64,000 nt of DNA from Symsagittifera roscoffensis (Eukaryota > Xenacoelomorpha > Acoela > Convolutidae): assembly GCF_963678635.1 (NCBI RefSeq), contig NC_087070.1:32852695-32916694 (forward strand), written 5' to 3'. The notes below the pieces were generated by a model that saw nothing but the letters and a program-made list of their open reading frames with translations, had not been told where the DNA came from and did not search any database. Below are positions 35,299 through 44,500 of the stretch, piece by piece. Position numbers and translations under genes: made by a program. Position 1 is the stretch's first letter; every line of letters begins with the position of its first letter.

Positions 35299-36313
35299 TG
35301 TTAGAGTAGTTTTTTTACGATTGTTTAAATTTCTTCAATTGCGGTTGTTTGAAGTATTTCTTGAGCGGTCATTGGAATAGTATCTATTCCGAGGGTTTGG
35401 ATATGAGAGATTCCTGTTATAATTTGGTTAAGTACTCCGATTACAATTCGGTCTTGAGTAATTGTTTCTGTACTGATTGCCTTGACTATTTGATCTACTG
35501 TCTCTGTTTTGTAAATGGTTATGTGAAGTTTGTCGATCTGGTCATCTTCCGCGAAATTTATTAGAATAAGGGGATTATAATTGTTTTTTTTCTAATAGCT
35601 AGTCGGGAGTGGTTTTGCTGAGCTATTATTACTTTGGATAATTTTGTTTGGTAAACTCTGGTCTTGGTCTTTTTTCATGTATTCGTAGAAATTTTGGTTC
35701 TTTGTATTTTGGTGGTCTCTTTGAGTTATCCCGTTGTTTCTGTCTGCATTCGGCAAGGCTGTGTTTGTATCTGTGAAAATAATTACCCCATTTTTTGATT
35801 GAAAGTTTGCTTTAAAAATTTGCATTCTTTTCATAGATATTCAAGGTTTGAAATTTTTTTCTGCTAACTCGTTGTCGGAGTCTTGATTATGATTTATGTG
35901 TGAAGCTTTTTGCTTGAACTTGATTTACGTGTTTTAGTTTTGAAATTTTCTGATTCCTCTTGTTTCATTGTGATTTCAGCTTGTTCTAGTTTGTCTACTA
36001 GTTTTCAAAAATCTATATCGGGTTCTCGGATTAAAGATGGGTATGATGCTCTCGTTTTTATTGTAATCTTTCCTAACTGTGGCGTTAAAGTCATCGTGCG
36101 TTTGTAATCATGTGTATTGAGAGAATTAGCTTTTCGTATTAGAGTTTCAATACTTACTGCGAGTTGTTTTATTGTGTCATTCGGAAGTCTACGAACTTCG
36201 TTGCAAACGTGAGATATACTTGCGTGTCTGTACTTGAGTCGCAGCTTGAAGGAACGGTACTGGAGTTTGTTGCGGGCATTGAAGCAACAGTCTTTCCGGC
36301 ATCTCTGAACCAG
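35299..36313 (-). pseudogene. Gypsy-type Gag and nucleocapsid remnant (unit 2)
   Basis: Duplicate of 24,046-25,060, with the Gag core frame at 36,005-36,331 and the Asn/Arg-rich tail near 35,300-35,590. Confidence 0.55.
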
Positions 36314-37037
36314 TGATTTCTGGAACCACACTCTGTGCAGGTGGTAACTATATCTTCTTTGTCAACAGGGTTGCTACCTTTTTTCTGTACGCCTTCAAAA
36401 AACTGCTGCTGGCCTGTCCTCGACCTCGAAAACGACCGCGTCTCTGAAAACGACCAGATATCAACGCAGATTCTTCGTTTTGCTCTTCGTTTGCCACGAA
36501 AGCTGATTCGTCTTTTAGCTGCATCCCCGAGCTGGAGGAGGAACAGAGCTGGAGGAGGAGCTGGAGAAGATTCAGCTCATTCGACGCGGAGAAAACCAGT
36601 TGGCGTTCATTGCAGGTTAAATCACAGGAATACAGCAACTTGCACGCTAAAATAGAATCTGGTAATTCCATTTTGAACCGCTTCATTTTCGTGTATGCTC
36701 TCTCAAAGTCGTCGATATGGTCAATAACGCTAGCCGAGGACCTTAAGATAGATTCGAAAGCAGTGTACATCTCCTAAGGTTGATCAACTGTTTCTTTGCC
36801 AAATATACCGTCTTGTTTTTCCAATAAATCTCTCAAACCGTCCTCAGTCTCTAGGGTTCCACCGCCCACTTCCATAGCAATTTCGCGACGTCTGCCACTG
36901 AGGGATAGTGCGACAGCTAAACCCAACTTTTTAGCAGGTAGATCTGTTAGACGCTTCCAAATGTCAACCTCGTTTTTCCAAGTGTCATAAGGCTTATCTG
37001 TTTCCCTTGTCGGCGGGGTTTTGACGAAAGAGCTCAT
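36283..37037 (-). pseudogene. Copia-like Gag remnant (unit 2)
   Basis: Duplicate of 25,030-25,784, carrying the same in-frame TAG (36,774-36,776), frameshift and incomplete zinc knuckle. Confidence 0.6.
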
Positions 37038-37292
37038 TTTCTCCTGCTACCATGAGAAAAATTGGATGAAAATAGTAGTTTATTACAAAACCCCGCGACA
37101 CATGACAATCTTAAACACATGACAATTAAGCACATTACAATAAATTAACAGAAATGACGGAAGGGCGCCTTTTATTTGACCTTTTTTATTGTCTGTGTTT
37201 GAGAATTGCTGTTTATTCAGAATAAGTATGGCTACAAATGGATGCATAAAACGAGAAGGATATTCCGTCTCATTCAGCGCTTTAATAAAAAT

Positions 37293-38101
37293 GTTTGATT
37301 CTGATTTGGACTCGAATAAAAAAATATTTTTCCAGATCTTTTGGTTGAATTTTTGTTTTTTGGGCTTTTCAAAAAGAGTGAGGTTGTCCAATGTGATTTA
37401 TAATTTTTTGACTGTGTTTTGGCACTTGAGGCTCTGAGTCAGTATAATCATTCTTGTAATAATTCGGTTCAACTGGTGTTTTTTATTCATTTTCTATTCT
37501 AAGCATATTCAGTTAGGGGATTTTTCCACCCTCCATTTTGATTAATTATAGGAATAATTTTAGAAGCAAATATGGGTTGTTTACTTAATTGTTGAAACAA
37601 TCTTGTTTATCATCAAAAAATTGTATTTTTGTGTTTTGCAAACTAGTTTTGATCTGTATTTGCTAATTAGAATTTTTCTGGTTGAGAGATATCTTGTAAT
37701 AAATGGTATTCTAGCTATATTGTGTTTAATATCTGTTATAAGGAATAAATGTTTGATGTTTTTAAGTAAAAATTTATTTTGTTCCCTTGTTCAAGAGTAG
37801 TTTTTTTACGATTGCTTAAATTTCTTCAATTGCGGTTGTTTGAAGTATTTCTTGAGCGGTCATTGGAATAGTATCTATTCCGAGGGTTTGGATATGAGAG
37901 ATTCCTGTTAAAATTTGGGTAAATACACCGATTACAATTCGGTCTTGAGTAATTGTTTCTGTACTGATTGCCTTGACTATTTGATCTACTGTCTCTGTTT
38001 TGTAAATAGTAATGTGAAGTTTGTCGATCTGGTCATCTTCCGTTGCGAAATTTATTAGAATAAGGGGATTGTAATTGGTTTTTTTAATAGCTAGTCGGAA
38101 G
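37293..38101. repeat. Rearranged partial copy (unit 2)
   Basis: Duplicate of 26,040-26,848. Here the last block continues directly into the flanking partial gag copy. Confidence 0.8.
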
Positions 38102-38816
38102 TGGTTTTGCTGAGCTATTATTACTTTGGATAATTTTGTTAGGTAAACTCTGGTCTTGGTCTTTTTTCAAGTATTCGTAAAAATTTTGGTTCTTTGTATT
38201 TTGGTGATCTCTTTGAGTTATCTCTTTGTTTCTGTCTGCATTCGGCAAGGCTGTGTCTCTATTTGTGAAAATAATTACCCCATTTTTTGATTGAAAGTTT
38301 GCTTTAAAAATTTGCATTCTTTTCATAGATATTCAAGGTTTGAGTAATGTTTTCTGCTAACTCGTTGTCGGAGTCTTGATCATGATTTATGTGTGAAGAT
38401 TTTTGCTTGAACTTGATATACGTGTTTTAGTTTTGAAATTTTCTGATTCCTCTTGTTTCATTGTGATTTCAGCTTGTTCTAGTTTGTCTACTAGTTTTCG
38501 AAAATTTATATCGGGTTCACGGATTGAAGATGGGTATGATGCTCTCGTTTTTATTGTAATCTTTCCTAACCGTGGCGTAAAAGTCATCGTGCGTTTGTAA
38601 TCATGTGTATTGAGAGAATTAGTTTTTCGTACTAGAGTTTCGATACTTACTGTGAGTTGTTTTATTGTGTCATTCGGAAGTCTACGAGTTTCGTTGCAAA
38701 CGTGAGATATACTTGCGTGTCTGTACCTGAGTCGCAGCATGAAGTAACGGTACTGGAGTTTGTTGCGGGCATTGAAGCAACACTTTTTCCGACATCTCTG
38801 TCCGGGCAGTTTCTGA
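38102..38816 (-). pseudogene. Third, diverged partial gag copy, cut by the giant element
   Basis: This stretch matches 24,346-25,060 with about 6-8 percent difference. The frames at 38,084-38,326 and 38,387-38,824 are the counterparts of the nucleocapsid and Gag core frames, and the latter is longer here (145 codons) because a stop present in the other copies is absent. Similarity to the Copia-like zinc-knuckle region continues up to TTTCTGA and stops exactly where TGTAACATTCGCCC begins. That pins the insertion point of the giant element. The other half of this interrupted gag should lie beyond the window. Confidence 0.7.
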
Positions 38817-39283
38817 TGTAACATTCGCCCGGATGTACATATCGACGGAAAAAAAGCTAAGCTATAAAACGACTGGCCAGCGTCTAAACTAAGCTCTACA
38901 TGCTTTTCACCGTCTCTACCAAAGCCAGTTCTTTTGGTGGTCTTTTCAACATCGGGTCGACAAAACGTTACTGTTCTCCGGCTTCGACCAGAACGCTCAA
39001 ATTAACTTACTTACATGCAAAATTAGTGAGCTCATGGCTGGGTCTCAGTATCCCCAGACCACGAGGTCACTCCAAAAAACAGGGCTACTACTATTTGTTA
39101 TATTACTATTGTTTTTGTTCAGTAGATAAAAATCATCATCTCCATCGAAAATGGATCAACCCTTTCCCTAAACCCCTAGCTTCTCATCGTCAGAAAATGA
39201 ATTCAGATGTTAGATAAATTCAATTCAGGACGTAATAGGGAAGCTAAAATTTATATAAAATGTTTTAAGTGCAAAACCCGAGA

Positions 39284-39308
39284 CCCCTCCGGATTCCTGA
39301 ATCCGGGG
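39284..39308. promoter_or_regulatory. LTR inverted repeat sharing the CCTCCGGATT motif
   Basis: A perfect 8-base inverted repeat, CCGGATTC-CT-GAATCCGG, within CCCCTCCGGATTCCTGAATC. The same ACCCCTCCGGATT core occurs as a repeated motif in the region upstream of gag (59,811-60,608). Confidence 0.5.
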
Positions 39309-40238
39309 AAATAACACCCTATCTCCTCTTCGGAAGGCTGTTTTCTACCCTTCATCGTTGTTGTGAATGGCTTTGCAACTATTGTAGCGACACAATCGTT
39401 GCAACTCGGAGCGGTCTCTGCTAACTCTGCTATTCGTTCATTTCTCGTTACTGTTCTTTATCGCGATTATCGTTGTTGTCGCCGTCGCAACTATTGTTGT
39501 TCTGTTTTTATTTCAGATTTCTTCCAAAATGGTCGTTTTTGACAGTTCTCAGAAATATGACGTCATCTTTCTAAATTTTAAAAGATTAAAATACCAGAAT
39601 ATTCTAGCCTTCACGATTCGTCCAATCGTCTGAATAACACTGTTAATCCTCTAGAACTGCCAATTCGGAAGGTTAGCTGCTAATAATCCGAAATTGCATT
39701 TTCGTTCATTCTGGTCGAATGTCACATACTCCCCGGACAGCCCGGTCAATGTCCCCATTGAATCTCGCAATGTTCGTTAAAATGGTACAGTGCCATCGGA
39801 CCGAATTTACAAAATGCACTAAATCACTTTTATCCACGTCATATCGGCTCACCGCAGAATATAAATGGCATCATACTACATCACTATAGCCTTCCAAATT
39901 CTTTCATCAATCTGCACTTTCGAGGATATGACTTAAGATAAAAACAATTTTCATGACTTCCAGTGTCAATGCTCTGACTTAAAATTTCTTCTCCTAGGTT
40001 TTAAAAGGTGTTAGTTTGCAGGACAGTCCTGCCAACCAACAAGCTAAAATTATCCTACTATGCTTCTTCCCTTCGGAAATTTTAATTTTTATTGGCCCTG
40101 AATATTAAAATTAAGGAACTCTGTGGTTAGAAAGAACAATGAAACATTCTCCCTCTTCAAGAGATTACCCAAGCCTTTCATTTCACCACAAAGTGATCAG
40201 TTGTCCTAGTAGATTAAAAACAATCATGCAGGCTAGAG

Positions 40239-40253
40239 TATTTAAATATACTC
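40239..40253 (-). promoter_or_regulatory. Candidate TATA box of the element-1 LTR
   Basis: On the minus strand GAGTATATTTAAATAC lies about 190 bases inside the upstream (U3) end of the LTR. The diverged LTR of element 2 keeps GAGTATATTTAC at the matching place (62,701-62,712). Conservation in two diverged LTRs supports a core promoter. Confidence 0.45.
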
Positions 40254-40450
40254 TTCACTCAAGTCTTTCTAAATAAATAGTAAGTGTCTCCAAGGCCACT
40301 AACTAAAATCAAAACGCAAATTTATAAATGCAAAAAATTCTTTAATGTTCAAAACTCAACTAAATGTTTTCTTTCAGTTTCAATTACAACTTGGTTGCCT
40401 TGTTTCTCACTTGAGTTCTTTGTCACACATACAAAACAATTCTGAGTTTT

Positions 40451-40492
40451 AACTTCTTCTCTTTCGTCACTTCTTTGTTTCTTCTTTTTTCG
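40451..40492 (-). promoter_or_regulatory. Candidate polypurine tract (element 1)
   Basis: On the minus strand this is a purine-rich tract (AAAAGAAGAAACAAAGAAG) just after the last coding stop and just before the LTR, where plus-strand DNA priming is expected. Element 2 has a comparable tract at 62,893-62,919. Confidence 0.4.
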
Positions 40493-40505
40493 TCGTTTAG
40501 AAGCT

Positions 40506-40811
40506 CTAAAACTTCTGAATTCTTCTAATTTCGTTTCTTTTTGCATCTTGTTTTTCGGCCATTCTGTCAATGCTCCATCTCCTCCTCCCGCGACATTGAC
40601 TCTGCAAATCTTCCTTCAACATCTCTTCTTTCTCCCTTCCATCACGTTCACTCATCCTGAAGATTCTCTTCACTGCGGTGGTCACTGCATTCCGATGAGT
40701 TACAAAAGCTCGCTTGAAAGCTCTTGCTCCAATGTCCAGCTGATACGTACTGTACACTCTGCCGTGATTCGACATATGCGTCTTGGCATATTCGTACAAC
40801 CATGCAGTCAT
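40506..40811 (-). CDS. Tail frame after the conserved TGA (element 1)
   Basis: A 101-codon frame following, in the same register, the TGA at 40,824-40,826 that ends the preceding product. Its first residues, FRANMTAWLYEYAKTHMS counted from the stop, match FRAVMTSWMYERAKRHMS in element 2 at 13 of 18 positions, so the stretch is coding. The rest is very basic (KRAFVTHRNAVTTAVKRIF, then RGRRRW) and does not align with element 2, whose tail ends after 55 codons. It may be a readthrough extension or a small separate protein starting at the ATG. No known family. Confidence 0.5.
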   Translation of the reverse strand: MTAWLYEYAKTHMSNHGRVYSTYQLDIGARAFKRAFVTHRNAVTTAVKRIFRMSERDGREKEEMLKEDLQSQCRGRRRWSIDRMAEKQDAKRNEIRRIQKF

Positions 40812-40847
40812 GTTGGCTCTAAATCATGGCATCAGTCGTCTTCGTGC

Positions 40848-41853
40848 TCATATCTTTTTCACTTCCATCGGAATGTTCAGAATCTTGCACATTGTCTCAA
40901 AAAGATCTAAGTCTTTTAGACAATCCAATTCCTGCAATTGTTCTCTCGTTGGTGCCTCCTGTCTATTGCCCTCCTTCACATGAGCTTCCAGCCATCGTAT
41001 CGCCATCATAACTTCCACTATCACTATAGTTATGGGCCGTGAAGTCTGGTAAACCAATGGAGAGCAGCTCTCCAGAGTCCCAGATCAACACCAGATTACT
41101 ACACCCGGGGTGCGACCATGTTTGCAGCAAGCAATGGCAGGGAAACTCATCATGTGTTAACATGATGCTCCCCCAATTACGCTTTCTCGAAGCTTCCAGT
41201 AGTGGTTCCACTTCCATCATCACTCGGTGGACTTCATCATTCTCATCTACTGTGTTGTAATCCGTAACGGTTGATCCTCTCTGTTTTTGTCTTTCAAAGT
41301 CACTGAAGTTCCCACTGACGTATCCCATGAACTTCTTTCCCAGTATCGATTCCAACTCCTCCTTAGTTCTCTCTGGAACTGCTGTGAACATTTTGCACAG
41401 TAACTCATAAGACTTTTCCGACATTCTCGCTAGTCTTACACACTTTGGCACTGAGAAGACCTGATCCACGATCGTTCTCGTACTTTTTACATCCACAGCT
41501 ACGAAATACACTGGGTATCTGCTCTCGCACATTAGAGCTAATGTCGATCCCACCAAATATCGCGCTCCCGATGGTCTGCGGTAAGTTTCACTGTGTCGGA
41601 TGTTCATTTCCGCCTCGATCGCTTCCCTCCATTTTCCTATGTGCTTTTGCTCAGTCTGCAAAACTCCTGGGTACACTTCTACACTTATGGTCGTGACCAT
41701 CTCATGTTTCTGTTCTAGATTCAATAGTGACTCTAAAGAACCAAACAAGCTGTTGAATCCTAGTGCAGTCACTAGATTCACCTCGATTCCTCCATGGCAA
41801 TCTGCGATCAGCTCCGTTTCCGTTTTCGCTTTCATCACAATGCTTACAAACAA
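40848..41853 (-). pseudogene. Terminal accessory protein, C-terminal module (element 1)
   Basis: Homologous over its whole length to the intact 317-codon frame of element 2 (63,026-63,979). Shared blocks include VFSVPKCVRLARMS, DE(V/-)HR.(L/M)MEVEPLL and NLVLIWD.(G/E)EL. Relative to element 2 there is a frameshift near 41,035 (the frames at 40,963-41,853 and 40,848-41,057 overlap) and a TGA at 40,848-40,850 where element 2 has TGG. Upstream, after two codons, an in-frame TAG (41,860-41,862) separates it from the preceding frame in the same register. No known family recognised. The Cys-His pairs (FPCHCL) are conserved in both copies. Likely the C-terminal part of one long polyprotein. Confidence 0.65.
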
Positions 41854-41859
41854 TATTGT

Positions 41860-42342
41860 CTACTGCTTGTGTTGTTTTTCCAGGGTTTTCACGCAACCTA
41901 AACCTCCACAAACGTGATCTTCCAGTCCACAGACTTCTGCCAGACAGCTACCAGGTTTAACCCAGTCCTCTGGTCCCCAGCCAGGCAACTCTAATTTGTC
42001 TTCTCCGTTGATCCTAGAGGCTGTTGTCATCACGTTATAGATGATATTAAGATCACGCAGATTACAGTCTGAATTTAGCTCCCTCTTTACATCTTGTGTT
42101 GCAAGTAGTATCGAATCGGCATTGGGACTAGGACACCATGAGGTTCTCATCAGTTCCCATACCACCATCAAGCTCGTTCTCAGTAATTCATCTGAGAATC
42201 CCAATCCAAACTCTACTCGTTTGTCGGATTCTGGCACGGAAAGTGCAGTCACTTTTTCCTGCAAGGATAGTCCCAGTCTGGTCTGCCGATTAGCAGCGCT
42301 TCTTATCGTCGCAATTCTAGTCATCCAGAATCTCAGCAACAC
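41860..42342 (-). CDS. Accessory polyprotein B, middle part
   Basis: About 160 codons in the same register as both neighbours. It is separated from the upstream product only by a TGA at 42,343-42,345 (reading ...EHY-stop-VLLRFWMTR) and from the downstream module by a TAG. It ends with a Cys-rich segment (CGLEDHVCGGLGC). There is no ATG at its start, which is GTG after the stop, so it is not an independent gene but part of a longer chain. No family recognised. Confidence 0.55.
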   Translation of the reverse strand: MLLRFWMTRIATIRSAANRQTRLGLSLQEKVTALSVPESDKRVEFGLGFSDELLRTSLMVVWELMRTSWCPSPNADSILLATQDVKRELNSDCNLRDLNIIYNVMTTASRINGEDKLELPGWGPEDWVKPGSCLAEVCGLEDHVCGGLGCVKTLEKQHKQ

Positions 42343-43893
42343 TCAGTAATGCTCGTAATCAAAGAAGAAATCGCGTATGTCTTCATTTAGGAATGGATTG
42401 TACGCTATCCCTATGATTCCTGACACGTAACTGTAGGACTTCTTCCTGATCGGTCCACAGTATTCACTGGATTTCGGTCTTGCTCCCATAGATTCCTTAG
42501 TGAGCCTCAGCTCTTTGTTTGAGAATCTCCTGATTTCGTCTATTTTCCTCAAGGGTTCTAGCTCCACAGGTTCTTTCATGTTCAACTTCATTGGTTTGCT
42601 TTGATGCACGTCCAGCAATGCTAGCAAGAGTACGGCTTTCGCTCGTTCATCGCCTTCTTTCAGCATCTTGACACAGGTGTTTAAGGCTGGCACTGAAACT
42701 TGCCCTATCAGGAACCGGATGAAACAGAGAGCGTCTCTCCGCTTCGCGCACGCTGCTGCTGTTCCCTCTTGCATTATCAGATCTCTCATGCTCGTCATCA
42801 GGAATACCGTGTCTTCCGTTGATCTTTTCCTTTCCTCTGAATCATATTCCCCGCGAGTCAGTCCGATCATGCACCAGGCGAACCGCAGCTGTAATTCAGT
42901 TCTCACGTAAGGTACTGCTATCAGAGCGTGTATCTTCGGCGTGGTCCTCATTTCTTCCTCGAAGTACCGTAATACCACTGCTTTCCATGGAAGGCTCACC
43001 AACTGCGCAATCGTCTCTGCCTGCATCTCAGACGATACTAGAGTCCCATATGCCTTCTGCTTGAGGGTGGTGCCTTGCATCATGGTCTCCAGATAACCTT
43101 CCATGGCACTTTTGTCTTCCAGAGCCATTAAGTGTCCTCTGGCCGAGTTTCTGTACTCCAACATCTCCATGTATCCACCGGCGGTTTCATCTATTGACAC
43201 TGTCTGTGACAGTGTCAGTCGGTTATATTCCACTGGGACTAGTTGTCCTACGACACTTCCCTTCCCGTGGTTCATGGGAGACGGTTTAAAGTCTTTCATG
43301 GTACTCTCCCCACATTGGCTGAGTATTTCCATTTCCAATGTTGCTCCAGTCAGAGTGCGGTCACTCCGTTTGGATTTAGAACCTGTTGATTTTATCCCTG
43401 CCATAAGAATGGGTGGCACCATCGCTACATCAGTCAACATTCTGTCTGTGCCAGGCAATCGATCATCACCTTGTCCCAAATCCATAGCTTCGTCGACTCG
43501 TTTTCTTTTCTCTGAGTTGACAGCATTTATCGAGATTTCAGAATCCACCTTAGTTTTTCCCGCTTTCCTCAATACCACTTTGCTGCCCAGCTTCATCTTC
43601 ATTTCATTGATCTTATCGATCACCAATTTCGATCGCATTGTTCCTTTCCTGGTTCTCGACAGATATACCACTTCTCCTTTGTCTTCTTGCGGCGTCATCT
43701 TGATAGGAGAGTTTGCCTCACTTTCGTCAGTGGCTGAGTCAATCAACAACTCACTCAATCTCCCCTCACACTTATCAAGTTTGTCAAGGACTTCCCGCAT
43801 GAATGGTCGGTTGAGACCTTGTTTCAAAATGGACTGGGTACCGTAGCTCTGAACTACTGCCCAGACCTGTTCCATAAAGGCTACTCTGTCCAT
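42343..43893 (-). CDS. Accessory polyprotein B, N-terminal part (longest intact frame)
   Basis: The longest uninterrupted frame in the window, 516 codons, with an ATG at 43,893 preceded by a 187-base spacer. The N-terminal 100 residues are mixed helical and charged, with GTMRSKLVIDKINEMKMKLG. A basic patch (EKRKRVDE) could act as a nuclear localisation signal. The C-terminal third is hydrophobic and structured (AVLLLALLDV, YSYVSGIIGIAYNPFLNEDI). No enzyme motif, signal peptide or membrane anchor can be named. The frame continues past its TGA into the next two products, giving about 1,100 codons in all. Product unknown. Confidence 0.6.
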   Translation of the reverse strand: MDRVAFMEQVWAVVQSYGTQSILKQGLNRPFMREVLDKLDKCEGRLSELLIDSATDESEANSPIKMTPQEDKGEVVYLSRTRKGTMRSKLVIDKINEMKMKLGSKVVLRKAGKTKVDSEISINAVNSEKRKRVDEAMDLGQGDDRLPGTDRMLTDVAMVPPILMAGIKSTGSKSKRSDRTLTGATLEMEILSQCGESTMKDFKPSPMNHGKGSVVGQLVPVEYNRLTLSQTVSIDETAGGYMEMLEYRNSARGHLMALEDKSAMEGYLETMMQGTTLKQKAYGTLVSSEMQAETIAQLVSLPWKAVVLRYFEEEMRTTPKIHALIAVPYVRTELQLRFAWCMIGLTRGEYDSEERKRSTEDTVFLMTSMRDLIMQEGTAAACAKRRDALCFIRFLIGQVSVPALNTCVKMLKEGDERAKAVLLLALLDVHQSKPMKLNMKEPVELEPLRKIDEIRRFSNKELRLTKESMGARPKSSEYCGPIRKKSYSYVSGIIGIAYNPFLNEDIRDFFFDYEHY

Positions 43894-44080
43894 TCTACAT
43901 CCCGTCCAATTTCATGGTTCCTGTGGTGCACCTCCACAAGGTGCATCGTTTCCTGTGGTGCAACGTTCCCAAGAAATGTACTCTGGCAGCGCCTTCTATT
44001 CTTCTTCTCCTTGGTGATTCCATGAGGAGTCTTTGCTCGTTGTTTTTAGGATTGCTCGGAGAGCCGCTCTCCGGTAAATT
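43894..44080. promoter_or_regulatory. Spacer with direct repeat and stem between accessory frames A and B
   Basis: The 13-mer TTCCTGTGGTGCA occurs twice (43,918-43,930 and 43,950-43,962). Between the copies CCACAAGG can pair with CCTGTGG with one bulge, closing a loop that includes the palindrome GTGCAC-like core. A 42-codon minus-strand frame (from about 44,021) ends five bases before the ATG of the next frame. The structure may matter for expression of frame B. This is inference only. Confidence 0.35.
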
Positions 44081-44500
44081 CTAGTTCGTTTCCATAAAAG
44101 CTGACGGGGGTTTCAGCGTGGAAGTACCCTCGCCTGCTGGCTCAGTCGTCTCCAACGCATCCGCGCCGCTTTCAGAATCACTGAGGAAATTGAAGTCTAG
44201 GCTGGATGATCCTCCCGTCGATGCCTTATCGTCTTCTTTCTCGGCCTGATCGGGTTCCTGTTGCATAGGTTCCTCCGATCGACGGCTTCCTCCCTGCCCA
44301 TCATCTCCTTCTGATTTCTCTTTCGAATTTGAGGGGCCTTGCTCTTCACTTCTGACCCCTTCCGGAAATTTCGGTATGAATAACCTGCCAGCTGACAGAT
44401 CTTCTTCCTCTCTATAGACTATTTTGACCTCCTCATAGTCAAAGGGTGCTAGCAAGGATCTCGTCTGTAGCGTTCCTCCCACCGTTAACTCCAGTTTCAC
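44081..44500 (-). CDS. Accessory polyprotein A, acidic C-terminus
   Basis: 139 codons overlapping the end of the preceding frame in another register, so a one-base frameshift separates them. After a short structured start (VGGTLQTRSLLAPFDYEEVK) it becomes a disordered Ser/Glu/Asp/Gly-rich tail (SSSLDFNFLSDSESGADA) ending in the stop that closes polyprotein A. Such acidic tails are common at the ends of nucleic-acid or chaperone-type proteins, but no specific role can be assigned. Confidence 0.5.
   Translation of the reverse strand: MKLELTVGGTLQTRSLLAPFDYEEVKIVYREEEDLSAGRLFIPKFPEGVRSEEQGPSNSKEKSEGDDGQGGSRRSEEPMQQEPDQAEKEDDKASTGGSSSLDFNFLSDSESGADALETTEPAGEGTSTLKPPSAFMETN

Larger units (their letters stand above)
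26857..38101. repeat. 11.25 kb tandem duplication, right unit
   Basis: Near-identical direct copy of about 15,614-26,848. The junction at 26,849-26,857 (GGTTAGTTA) belongs to neither parent sequence and marks the breakpoint. At the far end the unit continues into sequence (GTGGTTTTGCTGAGC) that is the natural continuation of the repeated block, so the right unit retains the original right flank. Confidence 0.95.
38817..40438 (-). repeat. 3' LTR of the giant element (element 1)
   Basis: Starts TGTAACATTCGCCC, and the outer edge is fixed by the point where similarity to the interrupted gag ends. Patchy but colinear similarity to 61,302-62,891 covers the whole length. Shared blocks include TTTTCACCGT, GGATCAACCCTTTCC versus GGATTGACCCTTTCC, CAAAATGG(T/C)CGTTTTT, CACATACTCCCCGGACAG and ACTCTGTG(G/C)T(T/A)AG. 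The inner edge is only approximate (a CA near 40,437, just before a pyrimidine tract). At 1.6 kb it is long for a Ty3/Gypsy LTR but in proportion to the giant internal region. No identical 5' partner was found within the window. Confidence 0.7.

Noticed and set aside
43103..43846. 247-codon open frame on the plus strand
   Set aside because: It is fully antisense to the 516-codon minus-strand frame, is Ser/Ile-rich as expected of a mirror frame, and has no motif.
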